Shown: positions 22,890-33,755 of the stretch, piece by piece
How the letters are laid out: each line of letters opens with the position of its first letter
How positions within the stretch are numbered: the stretch's first letter is position 1
DNA from: Adiantum capillus-veneris
Lineage: Eukaryota > Streptophyta > Polypodiopsida > Polypodiales > Pteridaceae
Assembly (NCBI GenBank): GCA_014529385.2
Contig: CM043944.1
Coordinates: 80,814,384 to 80,878,383, forward strand
Reading direction: 5' to 3'
Length of the DNA stretch: 64,000 nucleotides
Notes under the pieces: model-generated
Database searches by the model: none
The model's input: only the letters and a program-made list of their open reading frames with translations
Told to the model about the DNA's origin: nothing
Program-made: the position numbers and the translations under genes

Positions 22890-25599
22890 CCTTGAGGATC
22901 ATAGAGTTCTTTGTAGACATGGCACCCTATGGCCCTAGGGCCATAGAATCCTCCAAAAGAAAATGGGATACCCTACAACCTTACGGATGTAGGGTGATTA
23001 CATAGAGTCTCTAAAAGGGCACATAAGCATTTGGGCTACTCTGTAGCCTTAGGACCATAGGGTGTCAACATAGAATCCCACAAAAGCATTTGGGCTACTC
23101 TACAACCTTACTAGCATAGGGTGATACATAGAGTCTCTAAAAGGCCACATACTCATTTGGGCTACTCTACATCCTTAGAGCCATAGGGTGTTAACATAAA
23201 ATATCTAGAAGGAAATATAAGCTATCCAAGAGCATTTAGGATACCCTAAGGCCTTAGGGCCATAGGGCATTGACATAGAATCTCCACAGGGACACTTAAA
23301 CCACCCCATGGATGCAAATCACTTAGCTCTCTATGGACACATCTTATAGAATATCACATGACACCCTATGGCCTTTAGACCATAGGCTGGTTATTCTATG
23401 TCACCTAAAGACTCTTTAAGTGTCTCAAAAACATTTTTCCTTGGCCCTAAAGATCTAAGGGTCATAGTGTAAAAATTCCATACCAAACTTCTGGAAGAAT
23501 ATATGGGAGAAGATATGTCAACTTATTGCCTTGGAATCATAGGGTTCATATACATTAGGGACATATAATGCTTAGCTTGTGATTAAGGTTTAATATTCTA
23601 TTGAGAATGAAATAAGCTAGAAAAAACATAAAAGTTTTCACTCCTAAAAAATTCAAAATGAGAGTGTGAATAGTTGATTTATAATCATTTTTGGTTGATT
23701 GTAAGTTCTTCTATTGTGAATTGATGGTGTAAGCGTTTGAAATAATTATCTTTGTATTGCAAATAACTAGATTAAACATATAGTAAACATTTGTTGAAAA
23801 TGCCAATTACTTGCTAAGATAGTGAACATCAAGTATCAAAGTGCAAATGGCTTATGAAGCATTTGTTCTTTGGATTATGTGAAGATCTAATTCTTCAATT
23901 GCAACCAAATACATAAAGTGCGAGTATTTTGGTCCAAACTATGATTTTGTTTTTCCTCTAGATGATGCAAAGAATTGAAATGGATAGCTTGAATTTGCTT
24001 TAATAGAGAGAATCTAGGACTAGTACCATTTTTTTAGCTTGTCATGTAGCAATGGAAACATTGTATCAGGGTTTATTGCAAAGAAATGATTGTATAATGT
24101 ATGACAATTATTGTTTAAGTTTGTAAATTGGATTGTATATTTAGTGGTTAAATCCAAGACGACCAAATGCACTGAAGTGAAAATCATAGACCTATTAATG
24201 AACGCTGTGGATGTGTCTGCACTTTCAAAAATCTTCCTTTTGAATTTTGTGACCTTGATTAGTTTCTTGAGCATGTTTTTATAACATAGTAAAGATATGC
24301 CACCCTTTCAATTCTTTCCAGACTTCCAACGTCCTATACTTTTGCAGATTTTGTCAGGCAACCAAATTTACATACAAGTTTATTAGGAACATTGAGAAAA
24401 ATAAATGTGCTATTGAATTTAATAATATAAGAAATAATTATTTGTGATCACGTGACTTTAAAATCAAGAAAACCATGAAATTAAAGACTTAGAAAACTAT
24501 CTAGCATTTCAAATGAGCACCTACAAACCTATTGTTGATTATCTTTTCAATGCTCCCATTTGCACTTTGAAAGCTATTGTTAATATTATTTGTACTTTTC
24601 TCTTTCCATAAGGACATAGGTTATTTTCAAACTCCAAACTCCTTTTATAGTCTACACTTGCAAAGGACCCTATGGTCTTGAGGCCACAAGGGTGGCATAG
24701 TTCATATTTGGATGTATTGTGTGATGGTCCAAGTGACACTTGAGAAGCCAAGATAAATAGGATCTATGTAATGCTACAGGTTCTTATGTTAAAATCATAC
24801 CATGCTATGGTCAAACCATACAAAGGGCACCCTATTTCCCTTGGTCCATATGGTCCCAATATAGAGCCCCTATAGACGCAGTCAGGTCACCAATGATCTT
24901 GGGGCCATTGAGTACTCCTTGTTTATAGTACATTATTATGTTAAAACATAGGGCACTTTTTCCACCCTATGGCCATAAGTCCATAGGGTTGTCTAACTAA
25001 CATAAAGGGAACCTTTTGACACCATGATCTATGTTATGTTGAGTAAAAAGATCAAAGGGTTGTGAGACAAACAAATGTAACCTAGGTCCAAAGCCTATAG
25101 ATTGATTCCATTTTCTCTACAAGATACTCCATATAGCCCCTATAGCCCTATGGCTATAGGGTGCTACATATATAAATCATTCTACAATATTAGGAGTATA
25201 ATTCTCTCTCTTTTTGTAACCTATAAAAAATTCTTTTCTTATGGTCCTAATTCCATGAAAAGGCATATTTTTGGCTTTCATAGAGTCTTAAAAATATCTA
25301 CAAAGAGCATCCTACGTCCATTAGGACATATGCTAAAATGTGGGTTTCTTCTAAAACCTACCATCAACACCCTTGTATCAAAGCATACCATGCTATGGTC
25401 ATAAAACCATACAAAGGACACCCTATTTCCCTGTGCCACCCTTTGGCCATAAGTCCATAGGGTTGTCTAACTAAAGAAAAGGGAACCCTTTGGCAATATG
25501 ATCTATGTTATGTCGAGTAAAAAGATCAAGGGGTTTGGTGAGATTACCAAAATGTATCCTATGTCCAAAGGCTATATATTTATGCTAGTTCTCTATAAG
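22890..25599 (+). repeat. CCATAGGGT repeat family, left block
   Basis: Many imperfect units built around CCTATGGCC(C/T)TAGG(G)CCATAGGG palindromes. In 22.93-23.3 kb units of about 65-70 bases recur, each with ATTTGGGCTACTCT, a CCATAGGGTG block and ACATAGAATCTC. Around 24.95-25.6 kb longer modules are duplicated (GATCTATGTTATGT(T/C)GAGTAAAAAGATCAA at about 25.03 and 25.5 kb). The middle (23.6-24.65 kb) is AT-rich sequence without the motif. No genes. Confidence 0.8.
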
Positions 25600-25603
25600 G
25601 TAC
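25600..25603 (+). other. Target-site duplication, left copy (GTAC)
   Basis: GTAC immediately before the left LTR of element 2 matches GTAC immediately after its right LTR. Confidence 0.75.
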
Positions 25604-25775
25604 TGAGGCGGTCCAGGGCGGGCAACAAGAAGAGTGGCCTCTAAGCACCCTTCTAGGCTCCCGTGCTGCTCAATTGGGTTGGGGTTGGAAAAAACAACAA
25701 ACACACACACAAACCCGCAACCTAACCCTACACAAATTTGGGGCACTACCTAGTTTTGGATGCGAACTAGGACGC

Positions 25776-25779
<4 letters not shown>

Positions 25780-25863
<84 letters not shown>
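25780..25863. repeat. (AG)n in left LTR
   Basis: About 84 bases of AG. The other LTR has a run of similar length at 31293-31379. Confidence 0.95.
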
Positions 25864-25867
<4 letters not shown>

Positions 25868-26523
25868 TGCTCGGGCTGCTTTGAAATGTTCAATAGTGAT
25901 CAAGCAAACACAATTATATATGTAAGAAAAAGAGGGAAGGGGGAGGGGGTGATTGTTGCACTAATACCTTCTTACAAATCTGTCATGACCAATGAAAGTG
26001 AGATTAGTATTTGTTCAACATAGCTTGAGTAAATTACACCACAACACATCATAAGAAAAGCCATCCCAATCACTGTCTTAAGGCCAGGGGAGTCCTCTCC
26101 ACCCTGTCGCCCTCTTACAGTATGTGGAATTTATGGCTAAATTGATGACAACACCAAGAGACAAGCTATCAAGAACTTAAAAAAAACACCAAGACACTTA
26201 CACATCATTGTTGTCCATTACTTCACGTTGGAAGAGAGACAAAGTGGTCAAGCTTAGTCCAAATCCACCCTCCTTGATTCAGCAAATGTTGGGCTTACCC
26301 TAGTAGGAGAAATGATAGATTTCCTACTCTCAATTGATGATCACTCTGTCTTACAATGTCATAGAGCTCCCTTGCTAATCACCCCTATTACAACACATGC
26401 ACATACATAGACAATGAGCTTCCACTCAAGAGCTCCTTCTAGAGAGGTTGAGCTTGGCTTCTCAAGCTATAGCATAGTGCTCTTGCTTATGGCTCTCCCC
26501 TTTTTGTGCTAGCTCCACCCTCC

Positions 26524-26530
26524 TTTTATA
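26524..26530 (-). promoter_or_regulatory. TATA box in left LTR
   Basis: The minus strand reads GCTATAAAAGGAGGGTGGAGC. Identical to the one in the right LTR. Confidence 0.55.
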
Positions 26531-28241
26531 GCAATTTTGAGGGCTAGGTCTACTCCTCTAACCATGGTTGGGTTAGATTTTCAGCACTTATCTAATTTCT
26601 TTTGCTTGGAATTATCAAGAAGTTGGTGTGGATTGATGAATAAGAGACAGAAGAGAGAAGCGGAGGTGATAGGACTTTTCATAGTAGGTTAGTGTTAGTA
26701 CATTAGTAGAGTTAGTATTTTTATTGATTTACAATTGGAATTGGATATTTACAATGGGAGTATCCAAGAAGGATACAAAAAAGGAAGAAAAACTCTTAAG
26801 AGGTAAGAAAAGATGGATTTCTTACAAGGTTGATGCTCCAAGTGTCTTGAGTAGAGTCAATTTTGACGCTTGTTGACGGTCCACTAGCTTTGATGGTATG
26901 TTTTTTTCTCCACTCTTGACCTTCCTTGAGAGCCAAGGTAAGTGAACATGAGTAATCAATCACCATGATGCTGTCTTTCAAGAAAAGAGACTGAATTTTG
27001 TGGTTTTTTTGATAGATATGGGTAATATAGATGAGGAAAAATGAGACTAGGTGGTCAATTTTGGAATGGAAGTGTGTGTAGGAGACATGAGTTCACCATG
27101 GTTTCTCTTATTCTTCAGGGTTGAGAAGAAGGTGAGTAGGGCGCAGAGAGGAGTGGTGAGAGAGGTGGGGATGATGAGTTGAGAAGTGTGTGTGAAAGAG
27201 GAAAATGATAAAGTGGAAGAGGGAGTGTGGCTGCATAGCATGGGCAAACTGGGGTCCACCAATAAAATCATAGCTCACAGCTCGTAGCTCAAAAAAATAT
27301 GAGGTAACATTTCAGCTCACGAGCTACAACTTTTGTTTGTATCACCTTTTCAAATTCGGGGAGCATGTGATCTTTAAAAATTCAGCAAAATCGACTGTTT
27401 TTTCCACTGCACAAAGTCCTTGTGAGGTCCTTCTTTGGATGATTCTTTTGAATACCTCCAAGAGTGAGCTCCCCATGGTGCATGCATGCATGCCACATAC
27501 CCTTGACCTTTTTTGGTAGGTATATCATTGAAGATATTGTTGAGATCATGATATAAGTGAATAGTACAACTAAGAAAATCAAATATTGAGGGGTCTAAAA
27601 AAATATGTATATGTCAAATATAAATAATATAGGTGGAAAAAATATAAAGGGGTCAAAATAAATCTCTCTCATTATAAGTCTACCATAAAAAGATGAATAT
27701 TTTTGGTGGTCTAATTTATGAGAGTAATAGAGAATAGATGTAGGAAGGAAAAAATCACAATAGTGAAAAAATATACACATAAATAGAACTAGGTTTTTTG
27801 GATTTTTGTTGGGATGGAGTCACACCAAAAATAAGAGAAGCTTGCATGAAATTATTTTTATATGGAATAAAGAGTATGCAAAATGGTAAGAAAAAATATG
27901 GTAATGGTGAGTCAATGTACATAGCATAAATAACACACCACAGGTAGAAATATTTAAATAAATACCAAAATAATTATAAAAAATCATTTTATTTAGGCCC
28001 TATATACAATGAAATATTTACACACAAATGGGCTATAATATACTTATTTTTTTAAATTTTTTGGCTCAACTAGCCCAGTGACTAGCTAATTAAGGGTTTT
28101 TAAGAAGATATGGAAAAAGTCCCCTAACTCACACACACCTATATACAGTGAAATGGTAGGGATAGCCACAATGTTTGGATAATTTTGGTAGGGTGGGTTA
28201 ACTCACTATGGCAATTACGGAGAGCCAAAAAATGGCTATCA

Positions 28242-28257
28242 TTATCCCTCCCCCAGG
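28242..28257 (-). promoter_or_regulatory. Element 2 polypurine tract
   Basis: Minus strand CCTGGGGGAGGGATAA directly precedes the LTR start (minus strand TGATAGCC). Almost the same tract as in element 1. Confidence 0.8.
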
Positions 28258-28269
28258 ATGATGGTATAT

Positions 28270-29238
28270 TCATGTACCATCATAGAGCATCTTTTCCAAA
28301 GAGAGTGCTTCAGAGTCCTTGACGAGATCTTCATTGTTTGACCCCTCAGAATTTTGGCTGGAGTTACACTCATGCTTCATGTAACAATACTTACATGAGA
28401 CAGCTGCCCTTTGACAGATCTTTGGTAGATCCTTTAGTAGAAGGCGACTCAAATAGGGCTTCAAGCGATAAACATTTACCTTCCTAGAGTACTCTTTCCC
28501 ATTCAAGTCCATAAGTTGATAGTAACTTGAATTGAAAGACTTCTTAACTATGTATGGCCCCTGCCATCTAGTTTCAAATTTGGCATCAAAACGATTATCG
28601 AGTCGATTGTCATACCTTAGCACAAGATCTCCTTCATTGATGCCTTTGTCCTTTAGTTTCTTATCAAGATTCTCCTTCGTTTGCGTAGCTTTCCTCTTGT
28701 AGCACTTGTATGCTGCTTCTCTTTTCCACTCAAGCTCAGCTAAGGTAAGAAGTCGATCCATCCATGCTTCTTGATCATCTTGTGCTGCTTTGCCATGAAG
28801 TCGCATTGTTGGAATGTTGAGCTCAATTGGTTGTAAAGCCTCTTGACCATAGACCAAGTGAAATGGTGTAAACTCCGTGGCTTTCCTATATGTGGTTCGA
28901 TACGCCCACAAGGCACCATCCAAGAAGTCATCCCACAACTTTGTCTTGTTTCTCACCATCTTTCTAATGATGCCTACAATGACACCATTAGCTTTTTCTA
29001 CCAGACCATTGGATTGGGGATAGTAGGTTGTACTATGACGATGTAGAATGTGAAGTTCTTCACAGACTTCTGTAAGCAAGCCCTTTCTAAACCCTGGACC
29101 ATTATCAGAAACAATCTCCAAAGGTGTGCCAAATCTACAACAAATGTGAGTGTAGACAAATTTGCTCACTGTCCTCTCATTTACCTTTGCCACACTTTGT
29201 GCTTCTACCCATCTCGTCATGTAGTCTATGGCCACCAA
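28270..29238 (-). pseudogene. Element 2 integrase core and C-terminus
   Basis: A 322-codon open frame. The rve core has AIDYMTRW (Asp), VSDNGPGF (Asp) and NGLVEKANG (Glu), so the catalytic triad is intact, followed by GALWAYRTTYRKATEFTPFH and the DLVLRYDNRLDNRFDAKFET block near residue 215. The last 60 residues are Ser/Asn-rich. The true start lies upstream in the frame of 29226-29546. A single frameshift near 29.27 kb, between GIDAMGP and the ILVAIDYM block, breaks the link. No chromodomain, as expected for Tat. Confidence 0.85.
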
Positions 29239-29546
29239 GATATACGATTTCCCATTTTTAGTCCTAGCAATGGACCCATAGCATCAATGCCCCATTTTTC
29301 AAATGGACCATTTGCAAGGACTAACTGACGTGGACCATGTAACAGATGCTTGTTTCCATTAATCTGACAATTGTGACAGCTTTTACACCAATGTTGAACA
29401 TCAATGTGCAAGCTTGGCCAAACATATCCGGCAAGCAAAATCTTTTTTGCAGTGAGTTCCTGTGCAAAATGACCACCACACGCTTCCTCATGCAAACCTT
29501 TTAGAATGGCTGGGATTTCCACAATAGTTGGTACTCTTCTGCACAC
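29226..29546 (-). pseudogene. Element 2 integrase zinc-binding domain
   Basis: Contains HEEACGGHFAQELTAKKI and VQHWCKSCHNCQ, the His-His-Cys-Cys N-terminal zinc finger of LTR integrases, followed by PFEKWGIDAMGP that leads into the catalytic core. It is in a different frame from the core. Confidence 0.8.
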
Positions 29547-29561
29547 TTGATCCTTCCCTCT

Positions 29562-29798
29562 TTAGTAGAGGGATCCTTCTAGAAAGAGATACGTGCTTGC
29601 CTTCTTCATGAGTCTCCTCTTCTGAGCCTTCGTGAAGTCTTGTGGAAACTCACCCTCCAAAATGTAGCTAATAATGGGAGTCAATGACTCCAATCCCTGG
29701 TATCTCGGTTGCTTGACAGTTGCTGCCACCATGATGACCTGCACTTCTTTCTCAACACATGTAGCTACTTGTTGTGCAAGTAAATCGGCATCTTCATT
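29562..29798 (-). pseudogene. Element 2 RNase H-integrase linker
   Basis: The 60-codon frame 29562-29744 contains PIISYILEGEFPQDF and LMKKASTYLFLEGSLY, the conserved stretch just before the integrase zinc finger in plant gypsy elements (W/P-I...Y...L.P.....A.......Y.....LY). Confidence 0.7.
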
Positions 29799-30116
29799 CT
29801 ATTTCCTAAGAATATGATATAGTTGCACTTCTTCAAATTGATTAAACAATCTACGAATGGCATGAACTTTTGTCCTTATGCTTTCATTCTTGCATGCCCA
29901 AATGCCTAAAATTTGCTTCACGATGAGAAGTGCATCCCCTTTTACCATGAGGCGTTGCATACGTTGGCCAATGCATATCTTTAAACCATGAAGTAGTGTG
30001 TCGTATTTTGCTTCATTGTTGCTAGTTGAACTTGGTAGATTGACCTTATCTTTCATGACCACCTCCCCACTTGGGTTGAGCAACACTAGCCCTCCCCCTG
30101 CTTTTCCTGTGGCTCA
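29799..30116 (-). pseudogene. Element 2 archaeal-type RNase H
   Basis: FFDGAFR, an in-frame TGA at 30114-30116, then ATGKAGGGLVLLNPSGE, SSTSNNEAKYDTLLHGL and KGDALLIVKQ. The Asp, Glu and Asp of an RVT_3 RNase H are all there, so the nonsense codon is the main lesion. In Tat elements this second RNase H follows the RT-associated one. Confidence 0.8.
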
Positions 30117-30600
30117 TCGAAAAGCTCCATCAAAGAACAAGGTAAAAGCATTAGGAATACTTTTAGGTGGTGGCAATGGTAGGCTCTTTATTTCAGGCAC
30201 CTTAATCTCCTTCTCATGTACCCTATAAGTAAGGATCCTTGCCAATTGTGCACGCACACTATCTTCTACCTTGAAAGAGTATTGGAACTCTTGCAATTTC
30301 ATAATCCACTTTGAGATCCTAGTGCTAAGATTCATTTGAGATGACACCCAAGGAAACAAATTTTCTGCAGTGAGAATTACAAAAGGTTTTGGTAGCAAGT
30401 AGGATCTAAACTTTCTCACCGCAAACATGAGAGAAAGCATCATGAATTTTGCCTCCGTGTAGCCTCTCTCTAAAGAATTCATGACCCTACTAGCAAAGTA
30501 GATGGGTCGCATCCTGGTACTGTGGGGATCTTGTTGTAATAAAACTGCACCAATCGTTTCCTTTCCAACACTAGAGCTAACAAAGAATGTGTACTCCTAA
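30114..30600 (-). pseudogene. Element 2 RT-associated RNase H
   Basis: The frame 30114-30512 has RPIYFASRVMNSLERGYTEA, RKFRSYLLPKPFVILTAENL and RISKWIMKLQEFQYSFKVED, the normal gypsy RNase H blocks. The N-terminal strand (SSSVGKETIGAVLLQQD) is in the same frame just upstream of the ATG, after an in-frame TAG at 30597-30599. The usual first Asp appears replaced. Confidence 0.8.
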
Positions 30601-30830
30601 CAAGGAGGCATGAGTGTTGGTAGCTCTGACAAAATGACTTTAATATTACAAAAATACTCTTCAAGATCATTAGACCATACAAATTCTACTTGTTGTGTCA
30701 ACTTTTGCAAAGGGTGAAGTAACTCCGAGGCTAAGTGAATGAAGCGTGACATATACTTCACCTTTTGAATAAATGAGATGACCTCCTCTATTCTTGGGCC
30801 ATTATCCATTGTCTATGCATGACCTAATGC
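30597..30830 (-). pseudogene. Element 2 reverse transcriptase, C-terminal remnant
   Basis: Contains VISFIQKVKYMSRFIHLASE and LHPLQKLTQQVEFVWSNDLE, the RT connection just before RNase H. The catalytic RT (palm with the DD motif), protease and gag are absent: the sequence switches directly to a leader-like region. This marks the internal deletion junction at about 30.83 kb. Confidence 0.8.
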
Positions 30831-31043
30831 TTAAAACAAAACAAAAATATAGACGTCCAAACTAAGGTCGTACCTAATGAGAGGCAAAATAAAAGGATTT
30901 AATGAAGCGTTTATCTCGGTCAACCTAAGAGGACCTAAAATTCTACGAATTACTCGCTGAAATTGCAACTTAGTACTAACATTTATGTGTACCTTTTGCC
31001 TTGCAATGGGAATGAAGGGATCATACAAATTCTCGTGATTCAT
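30831..31043 (-). other. Leader ORF after the primer-binding site
   Basis: 70 codons with ATG at 31041-31043: MNHENLYDPFIPIARQKVHI and later RVIRRILGPLRLTEINAS. It starts about 75 bases downstream of the PBS. It may be the true gag N-terminus before the deletion, or an upstream leader peptide. No match to the gag of element 1 could be seen. Confidence 0.35.
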
Positions 31044-31095
31044 GCAAGCTACTTGATTATGTTAAAGGTTGAGCCTACACAAAACATACACAAAC

Positions 31096-31118
31096 CGTCC
31101 TCCGTGGGGGCACCAATT
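31096..31118 (-). other. Element 2 primer-binding site
   Basis: Minus strand TTGGTGCCCCCACGGAGGAC immediately follows the LTR end ...CCTCA. The TGGTGCC start fits priming by a tRNA ending GGCACCA. Which tRNA is not clear. Confidence 0.6.
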
Positions 31119-31289
31119 TGAGGAGGTCCGGGGCGGGCAACAAGAAGAGTGGCCTCTAAGCACCCTTCTAGGCTCCCGTGCTGCTCAATTAGGTTGGGGT
31201 TGGAAAAACAACAAACACACACACAAACCCGCAACCTAACCCTACACAAATTTGGGGCACCACCTAGTTTTGGATGCGAACTAGGACGC

Positions 31290-31292
<3 letters not shown>

Positions 31293-31379
<87 letters not shown>
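31293..31379. repeat. (AG)n in right LTR
   Basis: About 87 bases of AG, the counterpart of 25780-25863. Confidence 0.95.
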
Positions 31380-31381
<2 letters not shown>

Positions 31382-32033
31382 CGGGCTACTTTGAAATGTT
31401 CAACAGTGATCAAGCAAACACAATTATATATGTAAGAAAAAGAGGGAAGGGGGAGGGGGTGATTGTTGCACTAATACCTTCTTACAAATCTGTCATGACC
31501 AATGAAAGTGAGATTAGTATTTGTTCAACATAGCTTGAGTAAATTACACCACAACACATCATAAGAAAATCCACCCCAATCACTGTCTTAAGGCCACGGG
31601 AGTCCTCTCCACCCTGTCGCCCTCTTACAGTATGTGGAATTTATGGCTAAATTGATGACAACACCAAGAGACAAGCTATCAAGAAATTAAAAAAAACACC
31701 AAGACACTTACACATCATTGTTGTCCATTACTTCACGTTGGAAGAGAGACAAAGTGGCCAAGCTTAGTCCAAATCCACCCTCCTTGATTCAACAAATGTT
31801 GGCCTTACACTAGTAGGAGAAATGATAGATTTCCTACTCTCAATTGATGATCACTCTCTCTTACAATGTCATAGAGCTCCCTTGCTAATCACCCCTATTA
31901 CAACACATGCACATGCATAGACAATGAGCTTCCACTCAAGAGCTCCTTCTAGAGAGGTTGAGCTTGGCTTCTCAAGATATAGCATAGTGCTCTTGCTTAT
32001 GGCTCTCCCCTTTTTGTGCTAGCTCCACCCTCC

Positions 32034-32040
32034 TTTTATA
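32034..32040 (-). promoter_or_regulatory. TATA box in the 5' LTR of element 2
   Basis: TATAAAA on the minus strand, about 920 bases before the PBS, giving an R-U5 of roughly that length. Confidence 0.55.
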
Positions 32041-33751
32041 GCAATTTTTAGGGCTAGGGTTACTCCTCTAACCATGGTTGGGTTATATTTTCAGCACTTA
32101 TCTAATTTCTTTTGCTTGAAATTATCAAGAAGTTGGTGTGGATAGATGAATAAGAGAGATAAGAGAGAAGTGGAGGTGATAGGACTTTTCATAGTAGGTT
32201 AGTGTTAGTACATTAGTAGAGTTGGTATTTTTATTGATTTACAATTGGAATTGGATATTTACAATGGGAGTATCCAAGCAGAATACAAATAAGGAAGAAA
32301 AATTCTTAAGAGGTAAAAAAAGATGGATTTCTTACAAGGTTGATGCTCCAAGTGTCTTGAGAAGAGTCTATTTTAACGCTTGTTGACGGTCCACTATCTT
32401 TGACGGTACGTTTTTTTCTCCACTCTTGACCTTCCTTGAGAGCCAAGGTAAGTGAACATGAGTAATCAATCACCATGATGCTGTCTTTCAAGAAAAGAGA
32501 CTGAATTTTGTGGTTTTTTTGATAGATATGGGTAATATAGATGAGGAAAAATGAGACTAGGTGGTCAATTTTGGAATGGAAGTGTGTGTAGGAGACATGA
32601 GTTCACCATGGTTTCTCTTATTCTTCAGGGTTGAGAAGAAGGTGAGTAGGGCGCAGAGAGGAGTGGTGAGAGAGGTGGGGATGATGAGTTGAGAAGTGTG
32701 TGTGAAAGAGGAAAATGATAAAGTGGAAGAGGGAGTGTGGCTGCATAGCATGGGCAAACTGGGGTCCACCAATAAAATCATAGCTCACAGCTCGTAGCTC
32801 AAAAAAATATGAGGTAACATTTCAGCTCACGAGCTACAACTTTTGTTTGTATCACCTTTTCAAATTCGGGGAGCATGTGATCTTTAAAAATTCAGCAAAA
32901 TCGACTGTTTTTTCCACTGCACAAAGTCCTTGTGAGGTCCTTCTTTGGATGATTCTTTTGAATACCTCCAAGAGTGAGCTCCCCATGGTGCATGCATGCA
33001 TGCCACATACCCTTGACCTTTTTTGGTAGGTATATCATTGAAGATATTGTTGAGATCATGATATAAGTGAATAGTACAACTAAGAAAATCAAATATTGAG
33101 GGGTCTAAAAAAATATGTATATGTCAAATATAAATAATATAGGTGGAAAAAATATAAAGGGGTCAAAATAAATCTCTCTCATTATAAGTCTACCATAAAA
33201 AGATGAATATTTTTGGTGGTCTAATTTATGAGAGTAATAGAGAATAGATGTAGGAAGGAAAAAATCACAATAGTGAAAAAATATACACATAAATAGAACT
33301 AGGTTTTTTGGATTTTTGTTGGGATGGAGTCACACCAAAAATAAGAGAAGCTTGCATGAAATTATTTTTATATGGAATAAAGAGTATGCAAAATGGTAAG
33401 AAAAAATATGGTAATGGTGAGTCAATGTACATAGCATAAATAACACACCATAGGTAGAAATATTTAAATAAATACCAAAATAATTATAAAAAATCATTTT
33501 ATTTAGGCCCTATATACAATGAAATATTTACACACAAATGGGCTATAATATACTTATTTTTTTTATTTTTTTGGCTCAACTAGCCCAGTGACTAGCTAAT
33601 TAAGGGTTTTTAAGAAGATATGAAAAAAGTCCCCTAACTCACACACACCTATATACAGTGAAATGGTAGGGATAGCCACAGTGTTTGGATGATTTTGGTA
33701 GGGTGGGTTAACTCACTATGGCAATTACGGAGAGCCGAAAAACGGCTATCA

Positions 33752-33755
33752 GTAC
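33752..33755 (+). other. Target-site duplication, right copy (GTAC)
   Basis: Direct repeat of 25600-25603. After it the CCATAGGGT family sequence resumes. Confidence 0.75.

Larger units (their letters stand above)
25604..28241 (-). repeat. Element 2 left (3') LTR
   Basis: 2,638 bases, TG...CA, nearly identical to 31119-33751. It contains a (AG)n run near its inner-homologous end (25780-25863) and a minus-strand TATA box. Short ORFs in it have exact twins in the other LTR and are not genes. Confidence 0.95.
25604..33751 (-). mobile_element. Element 2: internally deleted Tat-like Ty3/gypsy retrotransposon
   Basis: Complete insertion: LTRs at 25604-28241 and 31119-33751, a 4-bp GTAC target duplication, a PPT next to the left LTR and a PBS next to the right LTR, so it reads on the minus strand. 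The internal region is only 2,877 bases and encodes the end of RT, RNase H, archaeal-type RNase H and integrase. Gag, protease and most of RT are missing. It sits inside the CCATAGGGT repeat family. An uninterrupted relative of the target is visible at about 25.12-25.2 kb. Confidence 0.9.
31119..33751 (-). repeat. Element 2 right (5') LTR
   Basis: 2,633 bases, TG...CA. Adjacent to the PBS, so this is the promoter LTR, with a TATA box at 32034-32040. Differences from the left LTR are unevenly spread: see the finding on a 1,041-bp identical tract. Confidence 0.95.

Noticed and set aside
27047-27780. Small ORFs of 60-74 codons with exact twins at 32557-33290
   Set aside because: They lie in U3/R of the element 2 LTRs. 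Identity reflects LTR duplication and recent homogenisation, not selection on protein.
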